Notes: generated by a model from the sequence alone, not told the origin. A DNA stretch of 5,005 nucleotides from Parachlamydiaceae bacterium (GCA_013817115.1 JACDDG010000220.1:1-5005); one strand, 5' to 3'; positions 1-5,005 are shown, numbered from the stretch's first letter. Numbers and translations are program-made.

Positions 1-36
1 AGCCCGCAGTTTTTGAAGATCGTTCAAAGCTGACAT
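1..36 (-). CDS. N-terminus of an unidentified gene, cut by the window edge
   Basis: An ATG at 36-34 on the minus strand is preceded by a strong Shine-Dalgarno sequence, AAGGAG, at 50-45 with an 8-nt gap. The 12 visible residues read MSALNDLQKLRA. They are too few to assign a family. The good ribosome binding site and the palindrome cluster just upstream (54-111) argue that this is a real gene start rather than chance. It lies downstream of, and in the same direction as, the YhcG-type nuclease gene, whose stop is about 40 nt away. YhcG genes often accompany restriction-modification loci, so a gene of such a locus is possible, but this is inference. Confidence 0.55.
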   Translation of the reverse strand, partial: MSALNDLQKLRA

Positions 37-53
37 TTGGTCAGCTCCTTTAG

Positions 54-111
54 TCGATTTTAATCGATAGCGACTTTTAGTCGAAATGCAATCTATGGAC
101 TTCAGTCCATA
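54..111 (-). promoter_or_regulatory. Cluster of three palindromes, probable operator array
   Basis: Three perfect inverted repeats follow each other. At 92-111, arms ctatggact/agtccatag flank a 2-nt centre. At 71-83, arms cgact/agtcg flank ttt. At 54-67, arms tcgatt/aatcga flank tt. Each contains GAYT-N2-3-ARTC, and the centres are about 24 and 16 bp apart. The block overlaps the 3' end of the nuclease gene and ends just before the Shine-Dalgarno sequence of the gene starting at 36. This layout fits an operator for a small Xre/HTH repressor. The GACT-N3-AGTC core matches the C-box consensus of restriction-modification controller proteins. The sites are seen in the sequence; the binding protein is inferred. 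Confidence 0.5.
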
Positions 112-979
112 GTGGTTGAATCGTTTCTTTTAATGCATACTCAACAATCGTTCTACTTTTTTCTTTGCAGAGGATGATCCCGATAGAAGGATTTTCGTCT
201 TCAAGTTTGACTGTATCGTTTAGAACGGACAAGTAAAATTGCATTTTTCCAATATACTCGGGAATGAATGGGCCAATTTTCAGCTCTATGGCGACCAAGG
301 ATTTTAATTTTCTGTGATATAGCAGTATATCAATTTTAAATTCCTGACCATCCACCTCTAAACGGTACTGTGATCCCATAAAAGCATAAACGTTTCCAAC
401 TTCGCGTAAAAAATGCTCCATATTATTAACAATAGCACGCTCTAATTCGTACTCGCTGTGCTCTGCTCCAAGCTCGAGAAAGTCAAAAGCATATTCATCC
501 TTCACGGCTAACTTTGCTTCGGGTCGCATTTTTTCAGGTAGATTGCTGTCAAAATTCGTCTGATTAAGCAACGTTTTTTCATAGTTTTTGTTGTCTATTT
601 GATTTAAAAGCACGCGATATGTCCAAGAATTTCTTCTAGACATTCGCATGTAAAATTCTTTTTCTAATAGATCGTTGCACTTAGACAATATAGCGATATT
701 GTGAGACCAGCTAATTTGTGCAGACAGTGTCTGCAATTTTTCATTATCCTTATAGGAGATGTAAAAATCCTTCATAATGTAAAGGTTGCGATACGAAAAT
801 CCCTTCATCCCTGGAAAGGCTTTTTTTAGATCGGAAGCCAGTGTTTTAACTACTGCGTCACCCCACTCTGATTGTTGTTGCTTTTCATAAATTGTTCTGC
901 CGACGTCTTTATAAACTTCGATAAGCTCATGATTAACAGCTACCATTGCTCGTGTTTGTGCGGACTTAATTTTTTGCAC
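77..979 (-). CDS. YhcG/DUF1016-type PDDEXK nuclease, 5' end replaced
   Basis: The 300 residues match the YhcG family: an N-terminal DUF1016 helical domain (about 10-160), then a C-terminal PDDEXK nuclease domain (about 170-285). The nuclease core is visible as D217 in FKID, E232 and K234 in IELK, and Q247 in KMQFYL, so the active site looks complete. The family is found in restriction and other defence loci; its biochemical role is poorly known. The only usual start is GTG at 979, with a weak ribosome binding site. The family-like reading frame runs upstream of it (EYISILETL) without any ATG, GTG or TTG, then enters sequence derived from an abiEi gene and a TAA at 1087-1085. The natural start has therefore been lost. 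The last 13 or so residues, after ALKETIQP, do not look like the family and are encoded across a palindrome. It may be a pseudogene or a shortened but folded nuclease. Confidence 0.8.
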   Translation of the reverse strand: MQKIKSAQTRAMVAVNHELIEVYKDVGRTIYEKQQQSEWGDAVVKTLASDLKKAFPGMKGFSYRNLYIMKDFYISYKDNEKLQTLSAQISWSHNIAILSKCNDLLEKEFYMRMSRRNSWTYRVLLNQIDNKNYEKTLLNQTNFDSNLPEKMRPEAKLAVKDEYAFDFLELGAEHSEYELERAIVNNMEHFLREVGNVYAFMGSQYRLEVDGQEFKIDILLYHRKLKSLVAIELKIGPFIPEYIGKMQFYLSVLNDTVKLEDENPSIGIILCKEKSRTIVEYALKETIQPLWTEVHRLHFD

Positions 980-1003
980 GAGCGTTTCTAAGATAGAGAT
1001 GTA

Positions 1004-1119
1004 TTCGCGGTCGTTCGCGGAAGTTGAATTGTAGTTAGGCCGATCTTTACCGTCCGGCTTGGCCCATCTGTAAGAAACGCCACCTTAGCCGGAACCTGCT
1101 CTGATAGAACCAAGATGTT
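1004..1119 (-). pseudogene. Fragment of a second abiEi-like gene (inner part)
   Basis: Read on the minus strand, 1119-1004 aligns without gaps to 2728-2843 of the intact abiEi gene, with roughly 100 of 116 bases identical by hand count. Most differences are at third codon positions, and the translation (NILVLSEQVPAKVAFLTDG...) is nearly the same as residues 100-138 of the intact antitoxin. This means it descends from a related functional abiEi gene, not from a very recent copy of the one here. It lacks both ends. On its right it meets another abiEi piece in the opposite orientation; on its left it merges into the YhcG-type nuclease gene, whose start it has displaced. Confidence 0.85.
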
Positions 1120-1120
1120 G

Positions 1121-1182
1121 TCCCCTGAAAAAATAGCAGAAGCGTTGGTTGGCCGCGATTGTACGCGTATTCAGCCAACTGG
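1121..1182 (+). pseudogene. Fragment of an abiEi-like gene, opposite orientation
   Basis: This plus-strand piece aligns to 2653-2714 of the intact abiEi gene with 59 of 62 bases identical. All three differences are silent third positions. It encodes SPEKIAEALVGRDCTRIQPTG and then loses similarity. The ATG at 1115 would open a 28-codon frame ending at 1201, but nothing suggests it is used. In the intact gene this segment lies directly before the one found at 1004-1119, only 13 nt apart, yet here the two face opposite ways. It is closer to the intact gene (about 95%) than its neighbour is (about 86%), so the pieces may come from different events. Confidence 0.85.
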
Positions 1183-1357
1183 CACTTTCATCCCATGCTA
1201 ATTTATCTGTGGGAGCAGGGGAGATCTCTTTCCATGTACTGAGCGAATTTGTAATGTTTGAGACATTAGTAATTAGATTATTAGAGAACTTGTATTAATC
1301 CGAAGTTAAAATCGTTCGTTGTAATCAATCAAGCGGACCCAACTGGAACGGACAATT
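1183..1357. other. Non-coding gap after the abiEi remnant
   Basis: I see no gene here. The stretch is AT-rich, with a small hairpin at 1252-1268 (taatgt/acatta around a 5-nt loop). It does not continue the abiEi similarity. It presumably holds the promoter of the small gene at 1358, but no convincing -35/-10 pair stands out. Confidence 0.5.
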
Positions 1358-1374
1358 ATGATCAGTCTGATCAT
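1358..1374. repeat. Perfect palindrome on the start codon of the small gene
   Basis: Arms atgatcag and ctgatcat (8 bp each) flank a single t, beginning exactly at the ATG. In RNA, a one-base loop would open to a larger one, leaving a short stem that could hide the start codon. As DNA it could be a repressor site. It could also arise by chance from the codons M-I-S-L-I-I. Confidence 0.45.
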
Positions 1375-1495
1375 TGGATACATCAGTGTTCTTGCTCTGG
1401 GAAATAATAATCCAATAGAGGAAGCTGCCGAGGATGTGATTAAGGAAGAGACAGGGATAAGCCTCGAACTTACCCCTGATTCAAAGCCTAAATAA
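1358..1495 (+). CDS. Small 45-residue protein with N-terminal hydrophobic segment
   Basis: ATG at 1358 to TAA at 1493-1495, with a purine-rich ggaacgga ahead of the start. The product begins with a short hydrophobic stretch (residues 2-14, ISLIIGYISVLAL). An acidic amphipathic middle (NPIEEAAEDVIKEETG) and a tail LELTPDS follow. This looks like an orderly small membrane-anchored peptide rather than random translation. I cannot name the family or give a function. Its last bases overlap the restored 3' end of the convergent gene fragment (stop at 1490-1488). A perfect palindrome covers the start codon. With wrecked genes on both sides, it may be an orphan of a lost phage or plasmid module. Confidence 0.55.
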   Translation: MISLIIGYISVLALGNNNPIEEAAEDVIKEETGISLELTPDSKPK

Positions 1496-1779
1496 GCTCG
1501 TCCATTGATCGTGGGACTTCATCTGAATGAGGCGCTAATGGTGCGATTCCAGTCGCGTCATTGGCGGCATTATTCTTTCCTTCCTCTCCGATTTTTTTTG
1601 ATCGGCTTTCCACTTTTCAAAAGCTGTTAAGAATCCTGCTTCGTTGGCAACGGCTGAATTGATAATTTGAGTTTCTGTCTTGTTGGTAGCTTGAGCGATT
1701 TTACGGACATAAGCCACCTTATCGTCCTCGCCGAGGTGTTTTTCGCAAAACTCTTCGAAGCCCTCAACTTTGACATTAA
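1488..1779 (-). pseudogene. C-terminal part of an unidentified gene, frameshifted
   Basis: On the minus strand a coherent protein runs from the junction near 1779: NVKVEGFEEFCEKHLGEDD, then VAYVRKIAQATNKTETQII, NSAVANEAGFLTAFEKWK and ADQKK. At a run of eight A (1599-1592) the frame breaks. The uninterrupted frame ends in a senseless tail at 1535. Shifting by -1 (equal to nine A) gives a natural-looking ending, IGEEGKNNAANDATGIAPLA and PHSDEVPRSMDELI, stopping at TAG 1490-1488. The best reading is therefore the 3' part of one gene with a one-base deletion, or one that uses slippage on A8. The 5' part is missing: an in-frame TGA follows the junction at once. I do not recognise the family; a helical C-terminal domain from a phage or plasmid protein is possible. 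The GTG at 1717 in the zero frame is probably an internal codon. Confidence 0.6.
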
Positions 1780-2009
1780 ATCATCCAAGATGAGATGGCA
1801 TTGGGTGGAGATGCTCTCCCCGGGAGTAATATTGGGAGTCGTATAGAAAAGATGATTGTCCGCTCCATAGAGACTTACCAAGATGCTCTTAAACAGCAGG
1901 CTGAACCAATAATTTTTGATAGAGGGGTGCTCGATTATGTTGGCTATGCATATCGAACCAATACGCCAATTTCTGAGGAGTTGCACCAGACTGCTCTGTC
2001 GTTGGTCTA

Positions 2010-2176
2010 TAGAGGGAGTTGCAAAACTCAGAAAAAGCGGTCTTTTGAGAGCTTTTTTGTGTCCAGCCAGAAAAACATAAATAGATAACCGCCTAAGCGT
2101 TATCTATTTATGTTTTTCTGGCAGGGCGCGGAAAAGATCCAAAAGACCGCCTTTATGAGTTTTGCAACTCCCTCTA
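2010..2176. mobile_element. 167-bp MITE with TA target duplication
   Basis: Perfect 21-bp terminal inverted repeats (2010-2030 and 2156-2176), beginning TAGAGGGAGTTGC, bound a segment with no coding capacity of its own. TA at 2008-2009 and TA at 2177-2178 are the target duplication. Further inverted repeats lie inside: gcggtctttt at 2037-2046 against 2141-2150, and a central 24-bp pair. Almost the whole element can thus fold into one long imperfect hairpin. Deleting the element and one TA joins GTC-TA to AC and restores the ATPase frame as LVYKKVFLAPPW, which confirms the borders. A TA duplication is known for IS630/mariner elements and some IS5 subgroups; a transposase with matching ends is presumably elsewhere in the genome. 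Confidence 0.93.
2066..2122. repeat. Central 24-bp inverted repeat of the MITE
   Basis: The arms at 2066-2089 (gccagaaaaacataaatag...) and 2099-2122 are perfectly complementary over 24 bp around a 9-nt loop, cgcctaagc. This forms a very stable hairpin in RNA or a cruciform in DNA. No U-run follows directly, so it is not a classic terminator. Perfect pairing over this length suggests either a recent origin or active maintenance of the palindrome. Confidence 0.9.
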
Positions 2177-2393
2177 TAACAAAAAAGTTTTCCTGGCACC
2201 ACCATGGAAAGAAATTTATTGCAATGATACTGAAATAAAGCAGTCCTTCGAAGAAGCCTTAGAGGTATACGACCATCTTTTTAAAATATATTCTGACTTT
2301 GGATATGAAGTCATCGAACTTCCAAAAACAAGCGTTGAAAGCCGAGCTGATTTCGTAATCAGCCATATGAAGATCCTCCATTTCAGATAACTC

Positions 2394-2430
2394 TTGCTTT
2401 TTGTAAGAAAAATAGGCTATTATTTCTTAC
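2394..2430 (+). promoter_or_regulatory. abiEi promoter with inverted-repeat operator
   Basis: A -35-like TTGCTT (2394-2399) and a -10-like TATTAT (2418-2423) are 18 bp apart. The inverted repeat GTAAGAAA (2403-2410) / TTTCTTAC (2423-2430) fills the spacer and brackets the -10. AbiEi antitoxins are known to repress their own operon by binding inverted repeats at the promoter, so this is the expected operator. The transcript start would fall at about 2430-2431, at the ATG, and there is no Shine-Dalgarno sequence. The mRNA is therefore likely leaderless. Confidence 0.75.
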
Positions 2431-3048
2431 ATGAAGAAACAACTAAAAAGCATCGATTCGCAGATAATTAAGGCTATAAATGTCAGGGGGCTCGGCGCTG
2501 TGTTTGTTCCGACTGACTTCTTGGATTTGGGCAGCCGAGAGGCTGTCGATGTCGTTCTTCACCGGCTTGTTCGGAAGGGAACCATTCGCCGCCTTGCCAG
2601 AGGGATATATGACTTTCCGAAAGAGCATCCTGTGCTTGGATGGCTTCAACCATCTCCTGAAAAAATAGCAGAAGCATTGGTTGGTCGCGATTGTACGCGT
2701 ATTCAGCCAACTGGAGCCTACGCAGCAAACATCCTGGGTCTATCCGAACAGGTTCCGGCCAAGGTGGTATTTCTGACAGATGGTCCAAGCCGGATGGTAA
2801 AGATCGGTCTGACTACAATTCAACTGCGGCAAACGACCGCAAAAAATATGGCGATGGCTGGCCGGCTCAGTGGGCTTCTGATCCAGGCTTTCCGCGAACT
2901 GGGCAAAGAAAATGTGACCACGGAGCGGCTTGAGCATTTGAAACGGATTCTTCCCGCCGATAAACGCCTGGAACTACTCAAGGACATTCGACTTGCGCCA
3001 GAGTGGATGCACCCAATTTTCAAGAAACTTGCCTCGGAGGATGTGTGA
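2431..3048 (+). CDS. abiEi: AbiEi-family antitoxin and repressor (DUF6088-like)
   Basis: A 205-residue protein of normal length for the short AbiEi/DUF6088 group. The N-terminal winged helix (about 1-65) shows VFVPTDFLDLGSREAVD, then LHRLVRKGTIRRLARGIYDF, the DNA-binding part. A C-terminal domain follows with the family signature RIQPTGAYAANILGLS (90-105) and FLTDGPSR (114-121). Known AbiEi proteins neutralise the AbiEii toxin without forming a stable complex (type IV toxin-antitoxin) and repress their operon. The ATG lies at the probable transcript start and lacks a ribosome binding site. The gene overlaps abiEii by 4 nt. Parts of a related gene are found at 1004-1182. Confidence 0.92.
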   Translation: MKKQLKSIDSQIIKAINVRGLGAVFVPTDFLDLGSREAVDVVLHRLVRKGTIRRLARGIYDFPKEHPVLGWLQPSPEKIAEALVGRDCTRIQPTGAYAANILGLSEQVPAKVVFLTDGPSRMVKIGLTTIQLRQTTAKNMAMAGRLSGLLIQAFRELGKENVTTERLEHLKRILPADKRLELLKDIRLAPEWMHPIFKKLASEDV

Positions 3049-4058
3049 AACTTGGCTTTTTAGAATTGTCTTCCGACGAACGACGCCTGTACATTGAACA
3101 GGCGGCAATTCAGAGAAATGTATCCCCTGTAATCATGGAGAAAGACTTCTGGGTATGCTGGTTGCTCGGTATTCTGTTCAAGTCGGAGTTTGCTGACAGC
3201 CTCGTATTCAAGGGAGGCACCTCACTGTCAAAAGTGTTTGGCGTGATCGATCGGTTCTCTGAAGATATAGACCTCTCGCTGTCGCCTACTTTTCTGAACC
3301 TTCCTGAAGCGGGTATAACCCGTAATCAGGCCAACAAATGGATGACAAGAGCCGAGGCTGCATGCGAGATTGCTGTTCGAACTCAGATCATGCAAGCGTT
3401 GGAAGCAACGGTAGTGGAGGTACTAGGAAAAAATGAGCGAGCACGATTTGAGTTTTTAAAAGAACCCAACACGAATTCGCCAGTGCTTCTTTTTCACTAC
3501 CCCTCGTCGCAGCCAACAGGATTCGAGTATCTCAAGCGTTCTGTAAAACTGGAGTTTGGCTCTCTCACCGATCAGCAACCAATAGGCCATCACATGATAC
3601 GGCCGTGGATTGCCGAGGTTCTTCCATCAGCATTTCCCGATTGGCGATGCGAAGTCGTGGCACTAGGGGTAGATCGGACCTTTTGGGAAAAAGCTACGAT
3701 CCTACATACAGAGTACCACCGACCCTCCGATAAACCAATGTCAGATAGGTTTTCACGCCATTACGCGGATACTGCGGCACTAGCGAATCATCCGGTGGCA
3801 ATCGAGGCTATAAATCAACACGATCTCCGAAACAGAGTCGTCTTATGGAAGAGTCAGTTCTTTGGCAGCTCGTGGGCAAACTATGATCTAGCCAAACCTG
3901 GAACCTTTCGCCTTGTTCCTCGGGCTGAGAGATTACCTGCATTGCAGCGTGACTACCAATCGATGCGCGACATGTACCTTACGAAGCCTGCTAGCTTTGA
4001 TGATGTACTCACTATTTTGTCTGATTTGGAACTTCAGATCAACCAGGCAAGGGCGTAA
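3045..4058 (+). CDS. abiEii: AbiEii-family nucleotidyltransferase toxin
   Basis: A 337-residue protein of the AbiEii/AbiGii nucleotidyltransferase family (PF08843). Visible motifs are EKDFWV (32-37), the nucleotide-binding GG-S motif in FKGGTSLSK (55-63), the metal-binding DxD in SEDIDLSL (72-79), VKLEFG (167-172), RTFWEKATIL (211-220) and RHYADTAAL (238-246). All conserved catalytic positions are present, so the toxin is probably active. Related toxins transfer nucleotides to tRNA or other cell targets and stop growth during phage attack. I chose GTG at 3045, which overlaps the abiEi stop as GTGA and has GGAGGA at 3036-3041. The GTG at 3003 in the same frame would add 14 unrelated residues inside abiEi. 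Translational coupling would keep antitoxin first and toxin second. Confidence 0.93.
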   Translation: MKLGFLELSSDERRLYIEQAAIQRNVSPVIMEKDFWVCWLLGILFKSEFADSLVFKGGTSLSKVFGVIDRFSEDIDLSLSPTFLNLPEAGITRNQANKWMTRAEAACEIAVRTQIMQALEATVVEVLGKNERARFEFLKEPNTNSPVLLFHYPSSQPTGFEYLKRSVKLEFGSLTDQQPIGHHMIRPWIAEVLPSAFPDWRCEVVALGVDRTFWEKATILHTEYHRPSDKPMSDRFSRHYADTAALANHPVAIEAINQHDLRNRVVLWKSQFFGSSWANYDLAKPGTFRLVPRAERLPALQRDYQSMRDMYLTKPASFDDVLTILSDLELQINQARA

Positions 4059-4061
4059 AAT

Positions 4062-4898
4062 ATGCTGGAAAAGATAGTGGAATGGGGCAAAAAAGAAGAC
4101 GCTGTCAGGGCTCTTATTTTACTCGGCTCACGCGCAGGTCGGCAGCCAGTCGACAATTTTTCTGATTATGATCTTTCTGTCTTTTGCAATGCCGATGAAT
4201 CATACACAAAATCGGAAAGCTGGCTGACTCAGTTTGGCAATGTCTTGGTATGTATAAAGGAAAAGGTCTTCTATAAGGAAAAGACATTCCTCTCCCGTCT
4301 CGTTATTTTTGAAGGTGGAATAAAAGTAGACTTTTCCTTTTTGAGTCTTGACGTTTTGGATCAGGTCGCGCGAAGCAGTTCTCTCCCTGATGACTATAAT
4401 CTCGGCTATAAAATTTTGCTGGATAAGGAAGACAGAGCAGCAAGAATGCTTCCACCTCAATTTGAGTTAAAGGCGGTCAAACCATCAGAAGAAGAGTTTC
4501 ATGAAGTAATCAAAGAATTTTGGTTTGAGGTCTATCATGTCGGAGTCTATCTCAAACGGGGAGATTTGTGGTCTGTGAAATTTAGATCTTGGGCAGCTCA
4601 GAGTTTTCTTTTAAGAATGATTGAATGGCATGCGCAAGCTGAGAATGATTGGCGTGACTCTACTTCTCCGATCGGAAAACGAATGTCTTCATGGGTGAGT
4701 AAAGACTTATGGAAAGATCTACATGGAATCTTTGCCCACTTTGATGTAGAGGACAGTTGGAAGGCATTATTTAATACGATGGAATTATTCAGGCGCATCA
4801 CAGCTGAGACAGCACAAGCGCTTCGATTCAGTAGTATGGAAGATTTAAGTGAGAAAATGATGAATTTCATCACCACGCTAGAGAGTTCCCAATTATGA
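4062..4898 (+). CDS. ANT(6)-like aminoglycoside adenylyltransferase
   Basis: 278 residues matching the aminoglycoside 6-adenylyltransferase family (PF04439; AadE/AadK type, which adenylylates streptomycin). The polymerase-beta-like active site is seen as LILLGSRA (18-25), FSDYDLSVF (33-41) with D35 and D37, and the third acid D90 in IKVDFSFLSLDVL. The middle WLTQFGNV and the later EFWFEVYHVG and LFRRITAETAQAL also fit the family. Length is close to the usual 280-300. It starts 3 nt after the abiEii stop with a weak AGGG site, so it is very likely co-transcribed with the toxin-antitoxin pair. It overlaps the next gene by 4 nt (ATGA). Activity on a drug is inferred from the family; a chromosomal housekeeping or defence role is possible. 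Confidence 0.88.
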   Translation: MLEKIVEWGKKEDAVRALILLGSRAGRQPVDNFSDYDLSVFCNADESYTKSESWLTQFGNVLVCIKEKVFYKEKTFLSRLVIFEGGIKVDFSFLSLDVLDQVARSSSLPDDYNLGYKILLDKEDRAARMLPPQFELKAVKPSEEEFHEVIKEFWFEVYHVGVYLKRGDLWSVKFRSWAAQSFLLRMIEWHAQAENDWRDSTSPIGKRMSSWVSKDLWKDLHGIFAHFDVEDSWKALFNTMELFRRITAETAQALRFSSMEDLSEKMMNFITTLESSQL

Positions 4899-5005
4899 CA
4901 GAGAAACAATCCTTTTCAGATCATCTTATTATTAATTGCCTAAATGCCAATTACGGTATTCAAGTTGCTGCGCTTACACTTCTTCCACTAGGCGCGGATA
5001 TGAAT
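4895..5005 (+). CDS. APH-family kinase, start only (APH(9)-like)
   Basis: ATG at 4895 overlaps the adenylyltransferase stop as ATGA; the frame stays open for 37 codons to the window edge. The visible NANYGIQVAALTLLPLGADMN resembles the N-terminus of aminoglycoside phosphotransferases of the APH(9) (spectinomycin kinase) type, in which a G-A-D-x-N motif opens the nucleotide-binding lobe. The catalytic HxD region lies outside the window. The 4-nt overlap implies translational coupling with the gene before it. Confidence 0.65.
   Translation, partial: MTEKQSFSDHLIINCLNANYGIQVAALTLLPLGADMN

Larger units (their letters stand above)
1780..2390 (+). pseudogene. COG3911/AAA_28-type ATPase gene, 5'-truncated and split by a MITE
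   Basis: The frame opens right after a stop at 1777-1779 with IIQDEMALGGDALPG, followed by the FDRGVLDYVGYAY motif. Both are typical of the middle of COG3911-type P-loop ATPases/kinases (AAA_28). At 2008 the gene enters an inserted element and stops falsely at 2086-2088. After the element the same protein resumes: YKKVFLAPPWKEIYCNDTE, then KQSFEEALEVYDHLFKIY and FGYEVIELPKTSVESRADFV, with the stop at 2388-2390. The APPW-E-I and L-P-K-x-S-V signatures support the family. The N-terminal 35-40 residues, including the nucleotide-binding P-loop, are absent, so the gene was dead or dying even without the insertion. Any ORF starting at the ATG at 1795 is just part of this remnant. The substrate of the family is not known. 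Confidence 0.85.

Noticed and set aside
49..84. Direct repeats tttagtcga/tttaatcga as a CRISPR or iteron array
   Set aside because: The units are about 9 nt with irregular spacing and are explained by the tandem palindromes; there are no spacers or replication gene in view.
1627..1986. Long minus-strand ORF of 119 codons
   Set aside because: It crosses the head-to-head junction and lies antisense to the ATPase remnant; its translation looks unlike a protein family and the other frames give recognisable proteins.
1795..2088. 97-codon plus-strand ORF as an independent gene
   Set aside because: The ATG is internal to an ATPase family frame that is open from 1780, and the stop lies inside the inserted MITE.
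2066..2122. Central hairpin as a rho-independent terminator
   Set aside because: There is no U-run after the stem and it sits in the centre of a symmetric mobile element.
2443..3023. Several overlapping ORFs on both strands within abiEi
   Set aside because: They are shadows of the abiEi gene, which has clear family motifs and a promoter.
3003..3044. Upstream GTG start for AbiEii
   Set aside because: It would add 14 residues from inside abiEi with no ribosome site; GTG 3045 has GGAGGA and the usual 4-nt overlap.
4200..4909. Minus-strand ORFs opposite the adenylyltransferase gene
   Set aside because: They are antisense to a gene with complete active-site motifs and have no family likeness or ribosome sites.

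Overview
This window has a GC content in the mid-40s by eye. It looks like an accessory region or defence island of a bacterium, probably a proteobacterium or an amoeba-associated lineage. That guess rests only on weak hints: the gene families present, and an APH start that resembles the Legionella-type APH(9) group. Nothing here fixes the taxon.

Left part (1-1003): on the minus strand there is the first 12 codons of an unidentified gene that leaves the window. Upstream of it is a YhcG/DUF1016-type PDDEXK nuclease gene. Three palindromes built on GAYT...ARTC lie across the nuclease gene's 3' end and the short gap, so they sit in the promoter region of the edge gene. They resemble the operators of small Xre-type repressors, including the C-boxes of restriction-modification controller proteins.

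Middle part (1004-2390): this is a genomic scrapyard. Two pieces of a second abiEi-like antitoxin gene lie next to each other in opposite orientations, and one of them replaces the 5' end of the nuclease gene. A 45-codon small membrane-peptide gene follows. It converges on the C-terminal part of an unidentified gene that has a one-base frameshift in an A8 run. That fragment is joined head-to-head to a COG3911/AAA_28-type ATPase gene that has lost its P-loop end. The ATPase gene is also interrupted by a 167-bp non-autonomous palindromic element (MITE) flanked by a TA target duplication. Removing the element plus one TA restores the reading frame exactly.

Right part (2391-5005): an intact operon-like block on the plus strand. 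A promoter whose -10 box lies inside an inverted repeat, probably the AbiEi operator, drives a probably leaderless abiEi antitoxin gene. It overlaps by 4 nt an abiEii nucleotidyltransferase toxin gene (type IV toxin-antitoxin, abortive infection). After a 3-nt gap comes an ANT(6)-like aminoglycoside adenylyltransferase gene. This overlaps by 4 nt the start of an APH(9)-like small-molecule kinase gene that runs off the right edge. The tight coupling implies co-transcription of the toxin-antitoxin pair with two enzymes of antibiotic-resistance families. Whether these give resistance or belong to the defence module cannot be decided from sequence alone.
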